Below, in pieces: positions 1 through 9,717 of a stretch of DNA of 64,000 bases. Source of the DNA: Ralstonia soli (GTDB lineage Bacteria > Pseudomonadota > Gammaproteobacteria > Burkholderiales > Burkholderiaceae); contig NZ_JAMXHT010000003.1 in assembly GCF_023955655.1 (NCBI RefSeq), positions 558,001 through 622,000 of the forward strand, given 5' to 3'. Every line of letters starts with the position of its first letter. Within the stretch, counting starts at the first letter, position 1. A program made the position numbers and the translations under genes. Under the pieces are notes generated by a model. It was not told the origin of the DNA and searched no databases. It worked only from the letters and a program-made list of their open reading frames with translations.

Positions 1-1353
1 GCAGCGACGGACCTCCTCTCCGCCTACCGCGCCGCGCTGGCCAACGATCCGCAATTCGCGTCGGCCCGCGCGCAGTCGCTCGCGCAGCGCGAGAAGCTCA
101 CGCAAGGCCGCGCCGGCCTGCTGCCGCAGATTGGTGGTGCCTGGAGCTCGACGCGCGTCATCTTCGATCAGAAGGCCCCGGCCGAATTCAACAAGACGTT
201 CTCGTCGACGGGCTGGACGCTGTCGCTCTCGCAGCCGCTGTTCCGCTGGGACCGCTGGGAAACCTACAAGCAGGGCGAGATTGCCGCGCAGGCCGCCGAG
301 GCCGCGCTCGCGCAAGCGCAGCTCGATCTCATCACGCGTACGGCGCAGGCCTACTTTGATGTGCTCAACGCGCAGGACACGCTGCAGCTCGCCACGGCGC
401 AGCGCGATGCGATCCAGCAGCAGTACGAGCAAGCACGCCGCAACTTCGACGTCGGCAACGCCAACATCACCGACGCGAACGATGCGCAGGCCCGGCGCGA
501 TGCCATTGAAGCGAGCGTCATCGCCGCGCGCAGCGACCTCGAGGTCAAGCAATCGGCGCTCAAGCAGATCATTGGGGAGCCGGTGGCCACGCTGGCTGGC
601 GTGCGCACCGGCGTGACCATTCCGCAGCCCGAACCGGCTGCGGCAGAACCCTGGGTCGACCAGGCGCGCAGCAGCAACCTGCAAGTCGCGCTTGCTCAGT
701 ACAACCTGCAAAGTGCTGAGCGTGATGTGAAAAAGGCCACCGCCGGCCATCTGCCCTCGGTCGATCTGGTCGCGCAGACGGGCCATACGAACGCCAGCGG
801 CAATCAGTACCTGCCGTCGCTGCCGGGCGGTGCGCGCTTTGACAGCTCGCAGATTGGCGTGCAGGTGTCGATCCCGATCTTCGCGGGTGGTGCGATCCAA
901 TCCCGCGTGCGCGAGTACATCGCGCTCGAAACCAAGGCCGCAAGCGATCTCGAATTCGCCCGCCGCTCTGCCGAGCAAGGTGCGCGGCAAGCGTACATCG
1001 GCGTGATTGCGGGATTGGCGCAGGTGAAAGCGCTGGAAGCGGCCGAGCTGTCGGCGCGTACGGCGTACGACTCCAACCAGCTCGCCTACGGTGTGGGTGT
1101 GCGCATCGGCACGGACGTGCTCAATGCGCAGGCGCAGCTCTTTCAGGCGCGGCGCGATCTGGCACGCGCGCGTTACGACACCATCGTCAACGGGCTGCGG
1201 CTGAAGTCCGCCGCGGGCTCGCTCTCCGAGGCGGATGTGATCCAGGTGAACACGCTGCTGACCGCCAACGGCTCAAGCGACATCACTGCACTGCCGCCGA
1301 GCGCCGTGAAGCCCGCATCGACCAAACCCGCAGCCAAATCCGCCAAGCGCTGA
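1..1353 (+). CDS. tolC: TolC-family outer membrane efflux protein (5' end missing)
   Basis: Outer-membrane channel of a tripartite efflux or type I secretion system. The frame is open from the first base of the window and ends at TGA 1351-1353, giving about 450 visible residues. The usual TolC length is 450-500, so only the signal peptide and a few residues are likely missing upstream. The visible start reads AATDLLSAYRAALANDPQF, typical of the first helix of the mature protein. Two OEP-type repeats of long amphipathic helices rich in Ala, Gln and Arg follow, with the family-typical stretch SIPIFAGGAIQSRVREY in the second half. The C-terminus is a Lys/Ala-rich tail. The gene converges directly on the META lipoprotein gene: the two stop codons are adjacent. 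The transported substrate cannot be told from the sequence. Confidence 0.9.
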   Translation, partial: AATDLLSAYRAALANDPQFASARAQSLAQREKLTQGRAGLLPQIGGAWSSTRVIFDQKAPAEFNKTFSSTGWTLSLSQPLFRWDRWETYKQGEIAAQAAEAALAQAQLDLITRTAQAYFDVLNAQDTLQLATAQRDAIQQQYEQARRNFDVGNANITDANDAQARRDAIEASVIAARSDLEVKQSALKQIIGEPVATLAGVRTGVTIPQPEPAAAEPWVDQARSSNLQVALAQYNLQSAERDVKKATAGHLPSVDLVAQTGHTNASGNQYLPSLPGGARFDSSQIGVQVSIPIFAGGAIQSRVREYIALETKAASDLEFARRSAEQGARQAYIGVIAGLAQVKALEAAELSARTAYDSNQLAYGVGVRIGTDVLNAQAQLFQARRDLARARYDTIVNGLRLKSAAGSLSEADVIQVNTLLTANGSSDITALPPSAVKPASTKPAAKSAKR

Positions 1354-2055
1354 TCAGTGTGTCTGGCCGCGCGGTGGCAGTGGCCGTTCCGCAAACTGCA
1401 GCAATGCGCCGCTCGTCGTCTTCCAGATGACCTGGCGGCCTTGCTTGCCGCTGGACGAGGGCTGCATGCCCACCGTGGCCAGCGGCGACTTGAGCGCTTC
1501 CAAGAACGCGGTCTCCAGCTCCATGCGCGGCGGATCGCACGCCATGCGGGTAGACGCGAGGTTGCCGAAGCGCATGCCCGAGGCTAGCTTCTCGTATGGC
1601 CCGGAAAAGCGGTTGCAGCCCGAGTAACCCGACACCACACCATTGGCCGCTTCCAGGCCAGCGCTGAACTCGATCGAGATCGGCTGCGCAGCCGGATCGG
1701 CCTCATCACCTTCTGCTGAAGGCAATTCCTTGGGCGCGGCGCCAGGCTCTTGCCAGCGCACCAGCACGAAGCGCGAGCGGCCCTCGCCCTGCGCTTGCGT
1801 CAACGTCGCCTGGCCGGGGTTGGGCGCGGCGCTGGCCGGCGTCGGTTTGGTTTCCGCCGCCGGGGCCGATGCGGAAGCCGCCGGCGCAGATGCAGCGGCA
1901 ACGGTGGCGGCAGCCGGCTTGGACGAAGCCTGCGGGGTCATGCAGCCGGCCCCGATGATGGTAGCGGCGGTGAGCGCGGCCAGCGCTGCCGCCGTCAGCA
2001 CCACGCGGCGCGGCGTCTGCAGCAATTTCGGCTTGGGACGATTCGTTTGGGACAT
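1354..2055 (-). CDS. META-domain (HslJ-like) lipoprotein
   Basis: Predicted 233-residue envelope lipoprotein. After the chosen ATG at 2055 comes a basic stretch (PRR), a hydrophobic segment and a lipobox IIGAGC with the Cys near residue 38, so export and lipidation are likely. An Ala/Pro/Ser-rich linker follows, as in many exported proteins. The C-terminal half contains the META-type pattern SGYSGCNRFSGPYE and the later MACDPPRMELE, as in HslJ and related domains of unknown biochemical role. The frame also permits a start at 2085, which would put ten residues before the signal; neither start has a good ribosome binding site. The function is unknown beyond a likely role in envelope stress. It is convergent with the tolC-like gene and has no close operon partner. 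Confidence 0.75.
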   Translation of the reverse strand: MSQTNRPKPKLLQTPRRVVLTAAALAALTAATIIGAGCMTPQASSKPAAATVAAASAPAASASAPAAETKPTPASAAPNPGQATLTQAQGEGRSRFVLVRWQEPGAAPKELPSAEGDEADPAAQPISIEFSAGLEAANGVVSGYSGCNRFSGPYEKLASGMRFGNLASTRMACDPPRMELETAFLEALKSPLATVGMQPSSSGKQGRQVIWKTTSGALLQFAERPLPPRGQTH

Positions 2056-2156
2056 GAACGTGTCGTGAACAATGACGGAATGCAAACTGCGTGAAGAGCC
2101 GTTAGTCTGCCCGGCGCGTCATGAGTTCGCACTTTTCGTGCCGGAGGTGTACCGCG

Positions 2157-3473
2157 TTACAGCGTTGGCAATACCAGGGACGCCACGGCCTCTACGGTGC
2201 GCGCTGTCGCTCCACCGTGTGTGGCGGCAAAGGCCAGCGCGGCGCGCGATGCGGTCTCGCGCGCATCGGCGTCGGAGAGCAATGTGTCGATCACACGCAT
2301 CGCCGCATTTGCGTCTTGCACTTGCATGCAGGCGCCTACGGCCACTGCATCGCGCGTCGCCTGCGCAAAGTTGAACGTGTGCGGGCCGATGACTACCGGC
2401 GTGCCGACCGCACACGCCTCGATCAGGTTCTGGCCACCCAACGGAAGCAAGCTGCCGCCGATGAATGCGACCTCGGCGGCGGCGTAATACAGCGCCATCT
2501 CGCCCATCGAGTCCCCGAGCAGGACATCCGCATCGGCAAGACCAGCGGTATCCGACACCCCTGCCGCAGACACGGACAGCACACTGCGACGCATGACACG
2601 CAGGCCGGCACGCTCGGCCATTTGAGCCACTTCATCAAAGCGCTGAGGATGACGCGGCACGAGAATCAGCAGCGCATGCCGGCGCCCGACATGCTGCGCA
2701 CGATGCGCCAGCCACGCGTCGAATAGCAGCGCTTCCTCGCCCTCCCGCGTGCTGGCGGCCACCCAGGCCGACCGCCCATGCAGCGCATCGTGCAACACGC
2801 GGCCGGCCATGATCTGGTCGACATGCGGCGTGATGTCGAACTTCAGGTTGCCGGTCACGCGCACGCGCGGCACGCCGAGCGAGCGGTAGCGATCGGCATC
2901 ATCGGGCGTCTGCGCCAGCACGGACGCCAGTTGCGCATACGTCTGCCGAGCGGCCTCGCCCAAGCGCGCCGTGCGGCGGTGGCTGCGTGCGGACAGGCGA
3001 CCGTTGACGAGCACCACCGGCACGCCAGCCGCGTAGGCACGCTCGATCAGCACCGGCCAGATCTCGGTTTCCATCAACAGGCCGAGACGCGGCTGGAAGT
3101 GGCGCAGGAACCGGTCAACGGCACTGGGCAGGTCATACGGTAGATAGGCCTGGATGACGCGGCCGTTGCGCTGTGCCGCGAACTCGGCGCCCGTGCGGCG
3201 GCCCGTCGGCGTCATGTGCGTCAGCAGGACAGCGTGGTGCGGAAAGCGCGCGAGCAGCGCATCGATAAGCGGCTGCGCGGCGCGTGTCTCGCCCACGGAC
3301 ACCGCATGCACCCACAGCAATGGGCGATCCGGATTCGGGCGCGGCGGATAAAAGCCGAGCCGCTCGCCGACGTGCTGGCGATAACCGGGCTCCTTGCGGC
3401 CGCGCCACCACAGGCGCAGCAGTGCGAATGGCAGCGCGATGCGCCACAACCAGCGATACAGAACCCGCAGCAT
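2157..3473 (-). CDS. waaA: 3-deoxy-D-manno-octulosonic acid (Kdo) transferase
   Basis: Transfers Kdo from CMP-Kdo to lipid A precursor at the inner face of the inner membrane. The protein has 438 residues, close to the usual 420-430. It begins MLRVLYRWLWRIALPF, a membrane anchor, followed by the N-terminal GT30 domain with HAVSVGETRAAQPLI, whose Glu corresponds to the catalytic base of KdtA, and later MTPTGRRTGAEF. The C-terminal domain contains GGSLLPLGGQNLIEACAVG, the nucleotide-sugar binding signature. A longer open frame exists upstream to 3623, but the ATG at 3473 overlaps the waaC stop by one base (TGATG), which indicates translational coupling and sets the start. Whether it adds one or two Kdo residues cannot be seen. 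Confidence 0.95.
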   Translation of the reverse strand: MLRVLYRWLWRIALPFALLRLWWRGRKEPGYRQHVGERLGFYPPRPNPDRPLLWVHAVSVGETRAAQPLIDALLARFPHHAVLLTHMTPTGRRTGAEFAAQRNGRVIQAYLPYDLPSAVDRFLRHFQPRLGLLMETEIWPVLIERAYAAGVPVVLVNGRLSARSHRRTARLGEAARQTYAQLASVLAQTPDDADRYRSLGVPRVRVTGNLKFDITPHVDQIMAGRVLHDALHGRSAWVAASTREGEEALLFDAWLAHRAQHVGRRHALLILVPRHPQRFDEVAQMAERAGLRVMRRSVLSVSAAGVSDTAGLADADVLLGDSMGEMALYYAAAEVAFIGGSLLPLGGQNLIEACAVGTPVVIGPHTFNFAQATRDAVAVGACMQVQDANAAMRVIDTLLSDADARETASRAALAFAATHGGATARTVEAVASLVLPTL

Positions 3474-4471
3474 CAGAGCACACCCAGCGCGCGCAGCGCA
3501 TCGAGCGCCTGCGCGCTGGTTGGATGGGCTTCGGCACTGCCGAGATCGTGCACGTTGGGCGTCCAGTAGCCGCCCGTGCGCCACGACGTGGTGAAGTTGT
3601 AGAGCGCCACCGTCGGCTTGCACAGGGCCGCGGCAATGTGTACGAGACCGGTATCCACACCCACCACCGCCGTCGCCTGATCAAGAAAGGCCGTCACATC
3701 CGGTAGCGACATGCGCGGCGGAATCACCACGCGCCCCACCGTGCCCGGAACCGCAGCCACGATGGCCTCGCGAATGGCCTCACTGGTGCGTCGTTCGGCC
3801 TCGCTGCCCCACGGCAGCGCGAGGGCGTAATCGCGTGCCAACAATGCGCGCGCAACGTCCACCCACGCATCCTGCGGCCAGCCCTTGTCGGCGCGCGAGG
3901 TGGCGTGCACTAGCGCCACATACGGGCGTGGCAGCGTGAACGGCAACTCGGCTGGCGGCTGCAGACCGAAATTGATGGTGTCAGGCAACGTGTAGCCCAG
4001 CGCTTCTGCCGCCATGCGGCGCGAACGCTCGACCACATGTACGCGCGGCTCCATCTCGATCTTGCGTTGATAAAACAGCCTGGCGAGCGGCTCGTAGCCG
4101 GCGCCATCCGTGCGATTACCCAGACCGGCTACAAAGCCGTTCGGCGCCAACCTGGCCTGCGCGGCGATCAGCGCGGTCTTGATGAGCCCCTGCGTGTCGA
4201 GCACCGCGTCGTACGGCTTGGCACGAAGCGCGCGGCGGAACGCTGCCATCTCGCTCCACGTCTTGCCGGTGCCGAGCGACTTGCGCCAGCGCCGCAGCGC
4301 AAACGGAATCACACCCTGCACGCCACGCACGATGCGCACGATGCCGGCAAAGCCTTCCTCAACCACCCAATCGATCTCGGCATCCGGATAGGCGCGCAGG
4401 ATATCGGCCACAACCGGCGTGCAATGCACCACATCGCCAAGCGACGATACCTTGACGATCAGCACACGCAT
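3473..4471 (-). CDS. waaC: lipopolysaccharide heptosyltransferase I
   Basis: Adds the first L-glycero-D-manno-heptose to Kdo of the LPS inner core, in the cytoplasm at the inner membrane. The protein has 332 residues, the usual GT9 length. The N-terminus MRVLIVKVSSLGDVVHCTPV carries Asp13, matching the catalytic Asp13 of E. coli WaaC. The C-terminal ADP-heptose binding region is seen as VVGVDTGLVHIAAALCKP. It lies between the phosphomannomutase gene (43 bp upstream) and waaA (1-bp overlap), so the three probably form one LPS-core operon. Confidence 0.95.
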   Translation of the reverse strand: MRVLIVKVSSLGDVVHCTPVVADILRAYPDAEIDWVVEEGFAGIVRIVRGVQGVIPFALRRWRKSLGTGKTWSEMAAFRRALRAKPYDAVLDTQGLIKTALIAAQARLAPNGFVAGLGNRTDGAGYEPLARLFYQRKIEMEPRVHVVERSRRMAAEALGYTLPDTINFGLQPPAELPFTLPRPYVALVHATSRADKGWPQDAWVDVARALLARDYALALPWGSEAERRTSEAIREAIVAAVPGTVGRVVIPPRMSLPDVTAFLDQATAVVGVDTGLVHIAAALCKPTVALYNFTTSWRTGGYWTPNVHDLGSAEAHPTSAQALDALRALGVL

Positions 4472-4514
4472 GCCGTCACCCTTTCCCCCAACCTCATGAG
4501 TGCGAACCGTGCGA

Positions 4515-5903
4515 TCAGAATGGCAGCTGCGCGTCCGGCTTCTCGGCCAGGATCACGCGGCGGAACTCGCCCTGGATGCGCGCCATGGCGGCATCGTTAT
4601 CGGCTTCGAAACGCATCACCACCACCGGCGTGGTGTTGGACGGGCGCGCCAGGCCAAAGCCGTCTTCGTATTCCACACGCACGCCATCGATGCGATTGAC
4701 TTCCTTCGCGCCAGCAAACGACGCGTTGGCCTTGATCTTGTCGAGCAACTCGAAGGCTTCGCCCTCGGCGCACTTCAGTTGCAGCTCAGGCGTGCAGTTC
4801 GAGTTCGGCAGCGCGTTGAGCGTGGCGCTCGGATCCGCCAGACGCGAGACAATCTCCAGCAGACGCGCGCCCGTGTACAGGCCGTCATCAAAACCGTACC
4901 AGCGGTCCTTGAAGAAGATGTGGCCGCTCATCTCGCCGGCCAGCGGCGCGCCGGTTTCCTTCAGCTTCGCCTTGACCAGCGAATGGCCGGTCTTCCACAT
5001 CGTGGCCTTGCCGCCATGCTCGCGGATAAACGGCGCCAGCTTGCCCGTGCATTTCACGTCGAAGATGATCTCGCCGCCCGGGTTGCGCGACAGCACTTCC
5101 TGCGCGAACAGCATCAGTTGGCGGTCGGGGAAGATCACCTGGCCATCCTTCGTGACCACGCCGAGGCGGTCGCCATCGCCATCGAAGGCGAGGCCGAGTT
5201 CGCAATCGGTCGTCTGCAGCGTGCGCACGAGATCCTGCAGGTTCTCGACGTGCGCAGGGTCCGGATGGTGGTTCGGGAAGTGGCCGTCCACCTCGCAGAA
5301 CAGCTCCGTCACCTCGCAGCCCATCGCACGGAAAAGCTCTGGCGCAAACGCACCGGCTACACCGTTACCGCAATCCACGGCAATCTTCATCGGGCGGCTC
5401 AGCTTGACGTCCGACACGATGCGGTCGATGTACTGTTGGCGGATGTCCACCTGGACGTAGTCGCCAGCGCCTTCGGTGAAGTCGCGCTGCTCGATGCGGG
5501 TGCGCAGCGCTTGAATTTGCTCGCCATAGATGGCCTGGCCCGCCAGGACCATCTTGAAGCCGTTGTAGTCCGGCGGGTTGTGGCTGCCCGTCACCATCAC
5601 ACCTGAGGTGGCGCGGCGGCCGGCCAGCTCGATGTTCGTGCCGAAGTAGACCATCGGCGTGGCCACGAGGCCCAGGTCGATCACATCGACGCCGCTGGCG
5701 CGCAGGCCGTCTGCCAGAGCAGCCAGCAACTCGGGGCCCGACAAGCGGCCGTCGCGGCCGATCACCACGGCGGATTCGCCCTTGGCGCGCGCTGCGGAAC
5801 CGAAGGCACGGCCGATGAGGCGTGCGATGTCAGCGTCGACGGTTTTTCCGACGATGCCGCGGATGTCGTAGGCTTTGAAGATGGTGGGGTTGATGCTGCT
5901 CAT
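4515..5903 (-). CDS. manB: phosphomannomutase/phosphoglucomutase
   Basis: Interconverts hexose 6- and 1-phosphates, supplying mannose-1-P or glucose-1-P for nucleotide-sugar synthesis. The 462 residues match the AlgC/CpsG type. Domain 1 holds the phosphoserine loop TGSHNPPDYNG with Ser107, equivalent to Ser108 of P. aeruginosa AlgC. Domain 2 holds the metal loop AFDGDGDRLG. Domain 3 has GEMSGHIFF. Domain 4 has the phosphate-binding RPSNTTPVVVMRFE. It heads a minus-strand group with waaC and waaA. No complete manC is present; only an N-terminal fragment of one lies in the island (12781). Glucose versus mannose preference is not decidable here; algC or pgm are alternative names. Confidence 0.92.
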   Translation of the reverse strand: MSSINPTIFKAYDIRGIVGKTVDADIARLIGRAFGSAARAKGESAVVIGRDGRLSGPELLAALADGLRASGVDVIDLGLVATPMVYFGTNIELAGRRATSGVMVTGSHNPPDYNGFKMVLAGQAIYGEQIQALRTRIEQRDFTEGAGDYVQVDIRQQYIDRIVSDVKLSRPMKIAVDCGNGVAGAFAPELFRAMGCEVTELFCEVDGHFPNHHPDPAHVENLQDLVRTLQTTDCELGLAFDGDGDRLGVVTKDGQVIFPDRQLMLFAQEVLSRNPGGEIIFDVKCTGKLAPFIREHGGKATMWKTGHSLVKAKLKETGAPLAGEMSGHIFFKDRWYGFDDGLYTGARLLEIVSRLADPSATLNALPNSNCTPELQLKCAEGEAFELLDKIKANASFAGAKEVNRIDGVRVEYEDGFGLARPSNTTPVVVMRFEADNDAAMARIQGEFRRVILAEKPDAQLPF

Positions 5904-6096
5904 GGAACGATCCGTGAGAATGTCGAATGGGCATCATTGTAAACGGTCAATACCGCCACATCAGGGCGATACGCATTGCCCCATCGCCAGCCGCGTCTAA
6001 TGCGGACACCAAGTCATATAATGACGGGCTGACTCCGACACGGGCTGAAGCGAAAAGCCTCGCTCGTTTGTCGGTTTTGAAAGCTCCAATCTGACC

Positions 6097-7251
6097 GTGT
6101 CCGCGCCCTCGCCCCTTCCCCTCATCGCTTATGTGATTACCAACTCGGAAGTCGGTGGAGCGCAAGCGCATGTCGCAGACCTGCTGAAAGGACTGCGTGG
6201 CCGCGTTGATGCAGTGGTGCTTGCCGGGGGCGATGGCCCTCTTTTCGCCAATGCACACGCCTGCGGCGCCAAAACCGTACGGTTAGGGTTGTTGGACAAC
6301 GCGCTCTCGCCATGGCGAGCATTGGCTGCATTCAAGCAGCTTGTCAGGGCGCTCCGCGCCGTCAGACCTGACCTGATTCATGCCCATAGCGCCAAGGCTG
6401 GCGCACTAGGCAGACTGGCCGGTTGGCTGCTTGGCATTCCTGTCGTCTACACAGTTCACGGCTTTGCCTTCAAAGAGGCGGCTCCGGCACGCCAACGGAT
6501 CATTGCACGCACGATGGAATGGCTGTTGGCGCCGTTGACCGCACGCATGATCTGCGTTGCGGAAGCGGAACGTGAGATTGCGGAAACACTGCCGATTCCG
6601 CGGCCTCGTATTCGGGTAATCCATAACGGCATTGCGGATAGCAGCAACCTTGCCACTCCCCGCGCACCTGTGCGCCGTATCGTCATGGTGGCCCGCTTGG
6701 CAGCTCCCAAACGCGCCGATACGCTCATCCGGGCCTTTGCGCGGGCGGCGCTACCGGATTGCGAACTGATTCTTGCCGGCGATGGGCCACAATCGACCGC
6801 ACTGCGAACCCTCGCCGATACGCTGGCGCCAGGACGCATCCGCTTCTACGGCGTCGTCACCCATATCCCGGCTTTGCTGGCATCAGCGCAGATCTTTGCG
6901 CTGGTATCAGACCATGAGGGCTTCCCATTGTCTGTGCTGGAAGCCATGCGCGCAGGCATGCCTATCGTTGCCAGTGATCTTCCCGGTATTCGCGAGCAGC
7001 TCGCGGATGGTGACTGCGGAGTGCTCATACCAGGCAACGACGAACAGCTCTGGGTTTCGATATTGACTGAACTGGCCGCCAACCAAGAACAGCGAGAAAA
7101 CCTGGGAAATAAGGCACGAGCCCGCTGGAAACAACATTTTGGCGTCGCACCGATGGCCGATGCCACACTGCTCGTTTATCGACAAGTCTTGGCGGCCAGG
7201 CCGCAGACACATCGTCGAGAGCACTCTGCAAAGCAGGCAACAGATGAATAA
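6097..7251 (+). CDS. GT4 glycosyltransferase
   Basis: Predicted cytoplasmic retaining glycosyltransferase for polysaccharide assembly, 384 residues, GT-B fold. The N-terminal glycine loop is NSEVGGAQAHVADLL. The central part has IHAHSAKAGALGRLAGW. The C-terminal donor site shows the GT4 E-x7-E pattern in EGFPLSVLEAMRAGMPIV. The reading frame begins at a GTG (6097) right after an AT-richer leader; no earlier in-frame start fits. It is the first gene of a plus-strand operon, and the next gene overlaps it by 8 bp. Donor and acceptor sugars are unknown. Confidence 0.88.
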   Translation: MSAPSPLPLIAYVITNSEVGGAQAHVADLLKGLRGRVDAVVLAGGDGPLFANAHACGAKTVRLGLLDNALSPWRALAAFKQLVRALRAVRPDLIHAHSAKAGALGRLAGWLLGIPVVYTVHGFAFKEAAPARQRIIARTMEWLLAPLTARMICVAEAEREIAETLPIPRPRIRVIHNGIADSSNLATPRAPVRRIVMVARLAAPKRADTLIRAFARAALPDCELILAGDGPQSTALRTLADTLAPGRIRFYGVVTHIPALLASAQIFALVSDHEGFPLSVLEAMRAGMPIVASDLPGIREQLADGDCGVLIPGNDEQLWVSILTELAANQEQRENLGNKARARWKQHFGVAPMADATLLVYRQVLAARPQTHRREHSAKQATDE

Positions 7252-8560
7252 AGGCACCAGCGCCGGACAACCCGCCCGGCCATTCCCTGCGCAAGGATCA
7301 GAGACCGTTCGGCGAGCCAGCCGCATGCTGGCTTGGGCATTTTTCGGGCTTGCGCTCTTTGGGCTCAATGTTGCGCTGGCGGAACTTGCACGTCGGGCAG
7401 GCTGGGTCACGCACGTTTTCACCGCCACGCTGTTATGGGCCATCCCCGCGTACCTGACAGCCTTCTTGTTGCTGCATCGTTCGCTCCACCTCCCCGCCCT
7501 GGAGGGCAACAGTCTCGTCGGGGTCGCAACTACGCTGCCTTTCGTGGCATTGCTCTTCGCGTTTGCTGCTTTCCACCTCGAATATTCGCGCGGTGCGTTG
7601 CTGCTTGCATACGTCACGACGCTGATGTGGATCTGGTTCGGCTATCAACGCTACGTGCGAAACTATGTCCCGGTGTTTGGTTACACCGATGCCGCAGCAT
7701 TGAGGCAACTAGAACAAATGCTCGCCATGCCCGGTGCAGCGCCGGCCGGCCCAACGCGCCTGCGCGCCATTAGCTCGCTCGCCGAGGCCGTACATTGCGA
7801 CGGCCTGATGCTGGACCGCAACGCCACCGCCGACCCGGAGCGCACGCGTGCCTTGGCCCAGTTCAAGCTCAGTCACGTACGCATGTACTCGGTGGAACGC
7901 GTTGGCGAGATGCTGACCGGTCGCGTCGCACTGGCCCATATCGACGAGAATTTCTTCGACGATCACGCCGCCCACTACTTCTATCGTTTCTCTAAACGCC
8001 TAATCGACATCGCGGCGGTGCTGTGCCTGGCGCCCCTGGCTCTACCGTTGGGCCTCGTCGTGGCCTTGATCATCCGGATTGAAACGTCGGGACCCGCATT
8101 GTTCCGTCAGGAGCGCATCGGCCTATATGGCAAGCCGTTCACCATGCTGAAGTTCCGCAGCATGGGCTTCGATGCCAGTGCGCCCGCCCAATTCGCCGCG
8201 AAGCGGGATCCGCGTGTAACGCGTGTGGGGCGTGTTATCCGCAAATATCGGCTCGACGAGATTCCGCAGTTGTGGAACGTGCTGATGGGCCATATGAGCC
8301 TGATTGGCCCACGCCCGGAGCAAGCGCCGATGGTGGAGGAATTTGAGCAAACCATCCCCTACTACCCGTACCGTCATCTGCTGCGGCCCGGCCTGTCGGG
8401 TTGGGCTCAGGTCCAGCAAGGCTATGTGGGCACACACGAGGAAACCGTCACCAAGCTCAGCTATGACCTCTACTACGTCAAACACTGCTCCCTCGCCCTT
8501 GACCTGCTGATTGCGGTCAAAACGTTACGGACCCTACTGACCGGATACGGGGCACGGTGA
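7244..8560 (+). CDS. undecaprenyl-phosphate sugar phosphotransferase (WcaJ type)
   Basis: Initiates repeat-unit synthesis by moving a sugar-1-phosphate (usually glucose or galactose) from its UDP donor to undecaprenyl phosphate at the inner membrane. From the ATG at 7244 the protein has 438 residues. Four hydrophobic helices occupy roughly residues 25-140, a divergent Rossmann-like region follows, then a fifth hydrophobic segment starting LIDIAAVLCLAPLALPLG and the catalytic C-terminus. That carries KFRSM, the Asp-Glu pair in YRLDEIPQLWNV, SLIGPRPEQ and PGLSGWAQVQQG. The open frame could extend upstream to 7139, but that would overlap the preceding gene by over 100 bp. A second, short PglC-type initiator is encoded at 31029. 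Confidence 0.9.
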   Translation: MNKGTSAGQPARPFPAQGSETVRRASRMLAWAFFGLALFGLNVALAELARRAGWVTHVFTATLLWAIPAYLTAFLLLHRSLHLPALEGNSLVGVATTLPFVALLFAFAAFHLEYSRGALLLAYVTTLMWIWFGYQRYVRNYVPVFGYTDAAALRQLEQMLAMPGAAPAGPTRLRAISSLAEAVHCDGLMLDRNATADPERTRALAQFKLSHVRMYSVERVGEMLTGRVALAHIDENFFDDHAAHYFYRFSKRLIDIAAVLCLAPLALPLGLVVALIIRIETSGPALFRQERIGLYGKPFTMLKFRSMGFDASAPAQFAAKRDPRVTRVGRVIRKYRLDEIPQLWNVLMGHMSLIGPRPEQAPMVEEFEQTIPYYPYRHLLRPGLSGWAQVQQGYVGTHEETVTKLSYDLYYVKHCSLALDLLIAVKTLRTLLTGYGAR

Positions 8561-9717
8561 GCATGCCGAGTGGTCCTACATCGCCCGCACCCATGCGCAT
8601 TCTGCTGCTGACGACGGGCCTCAAGCTGGGTGGCGCCGAACAGCAAGTCGCCGCGCTGGCGCGGCAATTTTCGGCGCTGGGACACGCAGTGGCAGTCGCC
8701 AGCCTTGCACAAGGACAGGATGTGGCGCTCCACGAATCGGTCACTGTCGTGCAGCTGGCGATGCGCAAGACACCCCAATCGATGGCACGGGCTCTTTGGC
8801 GGCTACGAGCCTTCATCCGTCAGTGGCAACCGGACATCATTCACGCGCACATGATTCACGCCAACCTGTTTGGCCGCATGCTTGGCGCAATCAGCAGCGC
8901 AGCGCCACCGGTCATCTGCACCGCACACAGTGCACGGGAAGGCGGCCGTCTGCGCATGTTGGCCTATCGGCTGACCGACCGCTGGAGCCAGCTCACCACG
9001 CACGTCAGCCCCGAGGGTCGGCAAGCCATGATCGCGGCGCGGGCAGTCCCGGCATCACGGATAACGATCATGCCCAATGGCATCGACACGGCGCAGTTTC
9101 GTCCGGATGTTGACCAGAGGCTGCGCACTAGGGCAGCGCTCGGATTGCAAGAGAGCACACGCCTCTTGATCAACGTCGGGCGCTTAGTCAAGGAAAAAGC
9201 GCAAGGCACCCTGATTGACGCATTTGCTCGATTGACGCCCGATCTGGACGCACGCCTGCTTATCGTCGGCGAGGGCCTGCTACGAGGGTCGCTCGAACAA
9301 CGCATCCGAGACCACCAACTGACGAAGCGAGTTCATCTGATTGGAGCCCGTCAAGATATTCCCACCCTCCTGAACGCAGCCGATCTATTCGTATTGTCTT
9401 CTGACATTGAAGGCATGCCGCTTGCACTCGGAGAGGCGCTCGCTTGCGAATTGCCGGTGGTCGCCACCGATGCCGCCGGGGTGGCTGAGCTATTGGGCGA
9501 GTGCGGCGAAATCGTGCCACGAGGCGATCCCGCAGCGCTCGCGGCCGCCATGCGCCGCGCGCTTGATGCTGGCCATGGCGACGCCAACGCGCAAGCTGCA
9601 CGACGCGCGCGCATTGTCTCGAACTTCAGTCTGGAGGCCGTCGCTCTCCAGTGGCTGGATTGCTACGCCCGCCTTATCACGGCTAAACACACGGGCTCCG
9701 CGGAGGCCGTGAGATGA
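8557..9717 (+). CDS. GT4 glycosyltransferase
   Basis: Predicted glycosyltransferase of 386 residues in the same operon. The N-terminal loop is TTGLKLGGAEQQVAALAR. The acceptor-side stretch IIHAHMIHANLFGRM precedes a donor domain starting INVGRLVKEKAQ. The E-x7-E element is in EGMPLALGEALACELPVV. The start is the GTG at 8557, which overlaps the preceding stop as GTGA; an in-frame ATG six bases later (8563) is a possible alternative. It ends in an ATGA overlap with the flippase gene. Specificity is unknown. Confidence 0.87.
   Translation: MSMPSGPTSPAPMRILLLTTGLKLGGAEQQVAALARQFSALGHAVAVASLAQGQDVALHESVTVVQLAMRKTPQSMARALWRLRAFIRQWQPDIIHAHMIHANLFGRMLGAISSAAPPVICTAHSAREGGRLRMLAYRLTDRWSQLTTHVSPEGRQAMIAARAVPASRITIMPNGIDTAQFRPDVDQRLRTRAALGLQESTRLLINVGRLVKEKAQGTLIDAFARLTPDLDARLLIVGEGLLRGSLEQRIRDHQLTKRVHLIGARQDIPTLLNAADLFVLSSDIEGMPLALGEALACELPVVATDAAGVAELLGECGEIVPRGDPAALAAAMRRALDAGHGDANAQAARRARIVSNFSLEAVALQWLDCYARLITAKHTGSAEAVR

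Noticed and set aside
4500-5606. A 368-codon plus-strand frame over the phosphomannomutase gene
   Set aside because: It is antisense to a gene with all catalytic motifs and resembles no protein family.
6097-6097. Search for JUMPstart/ops elements (GGCGGTAG) upstream of the polysaccharide operons
   Set aside because: No convincing copy was found upstream of 6097, 21450 or 41063, so no such regulatory site is reported.
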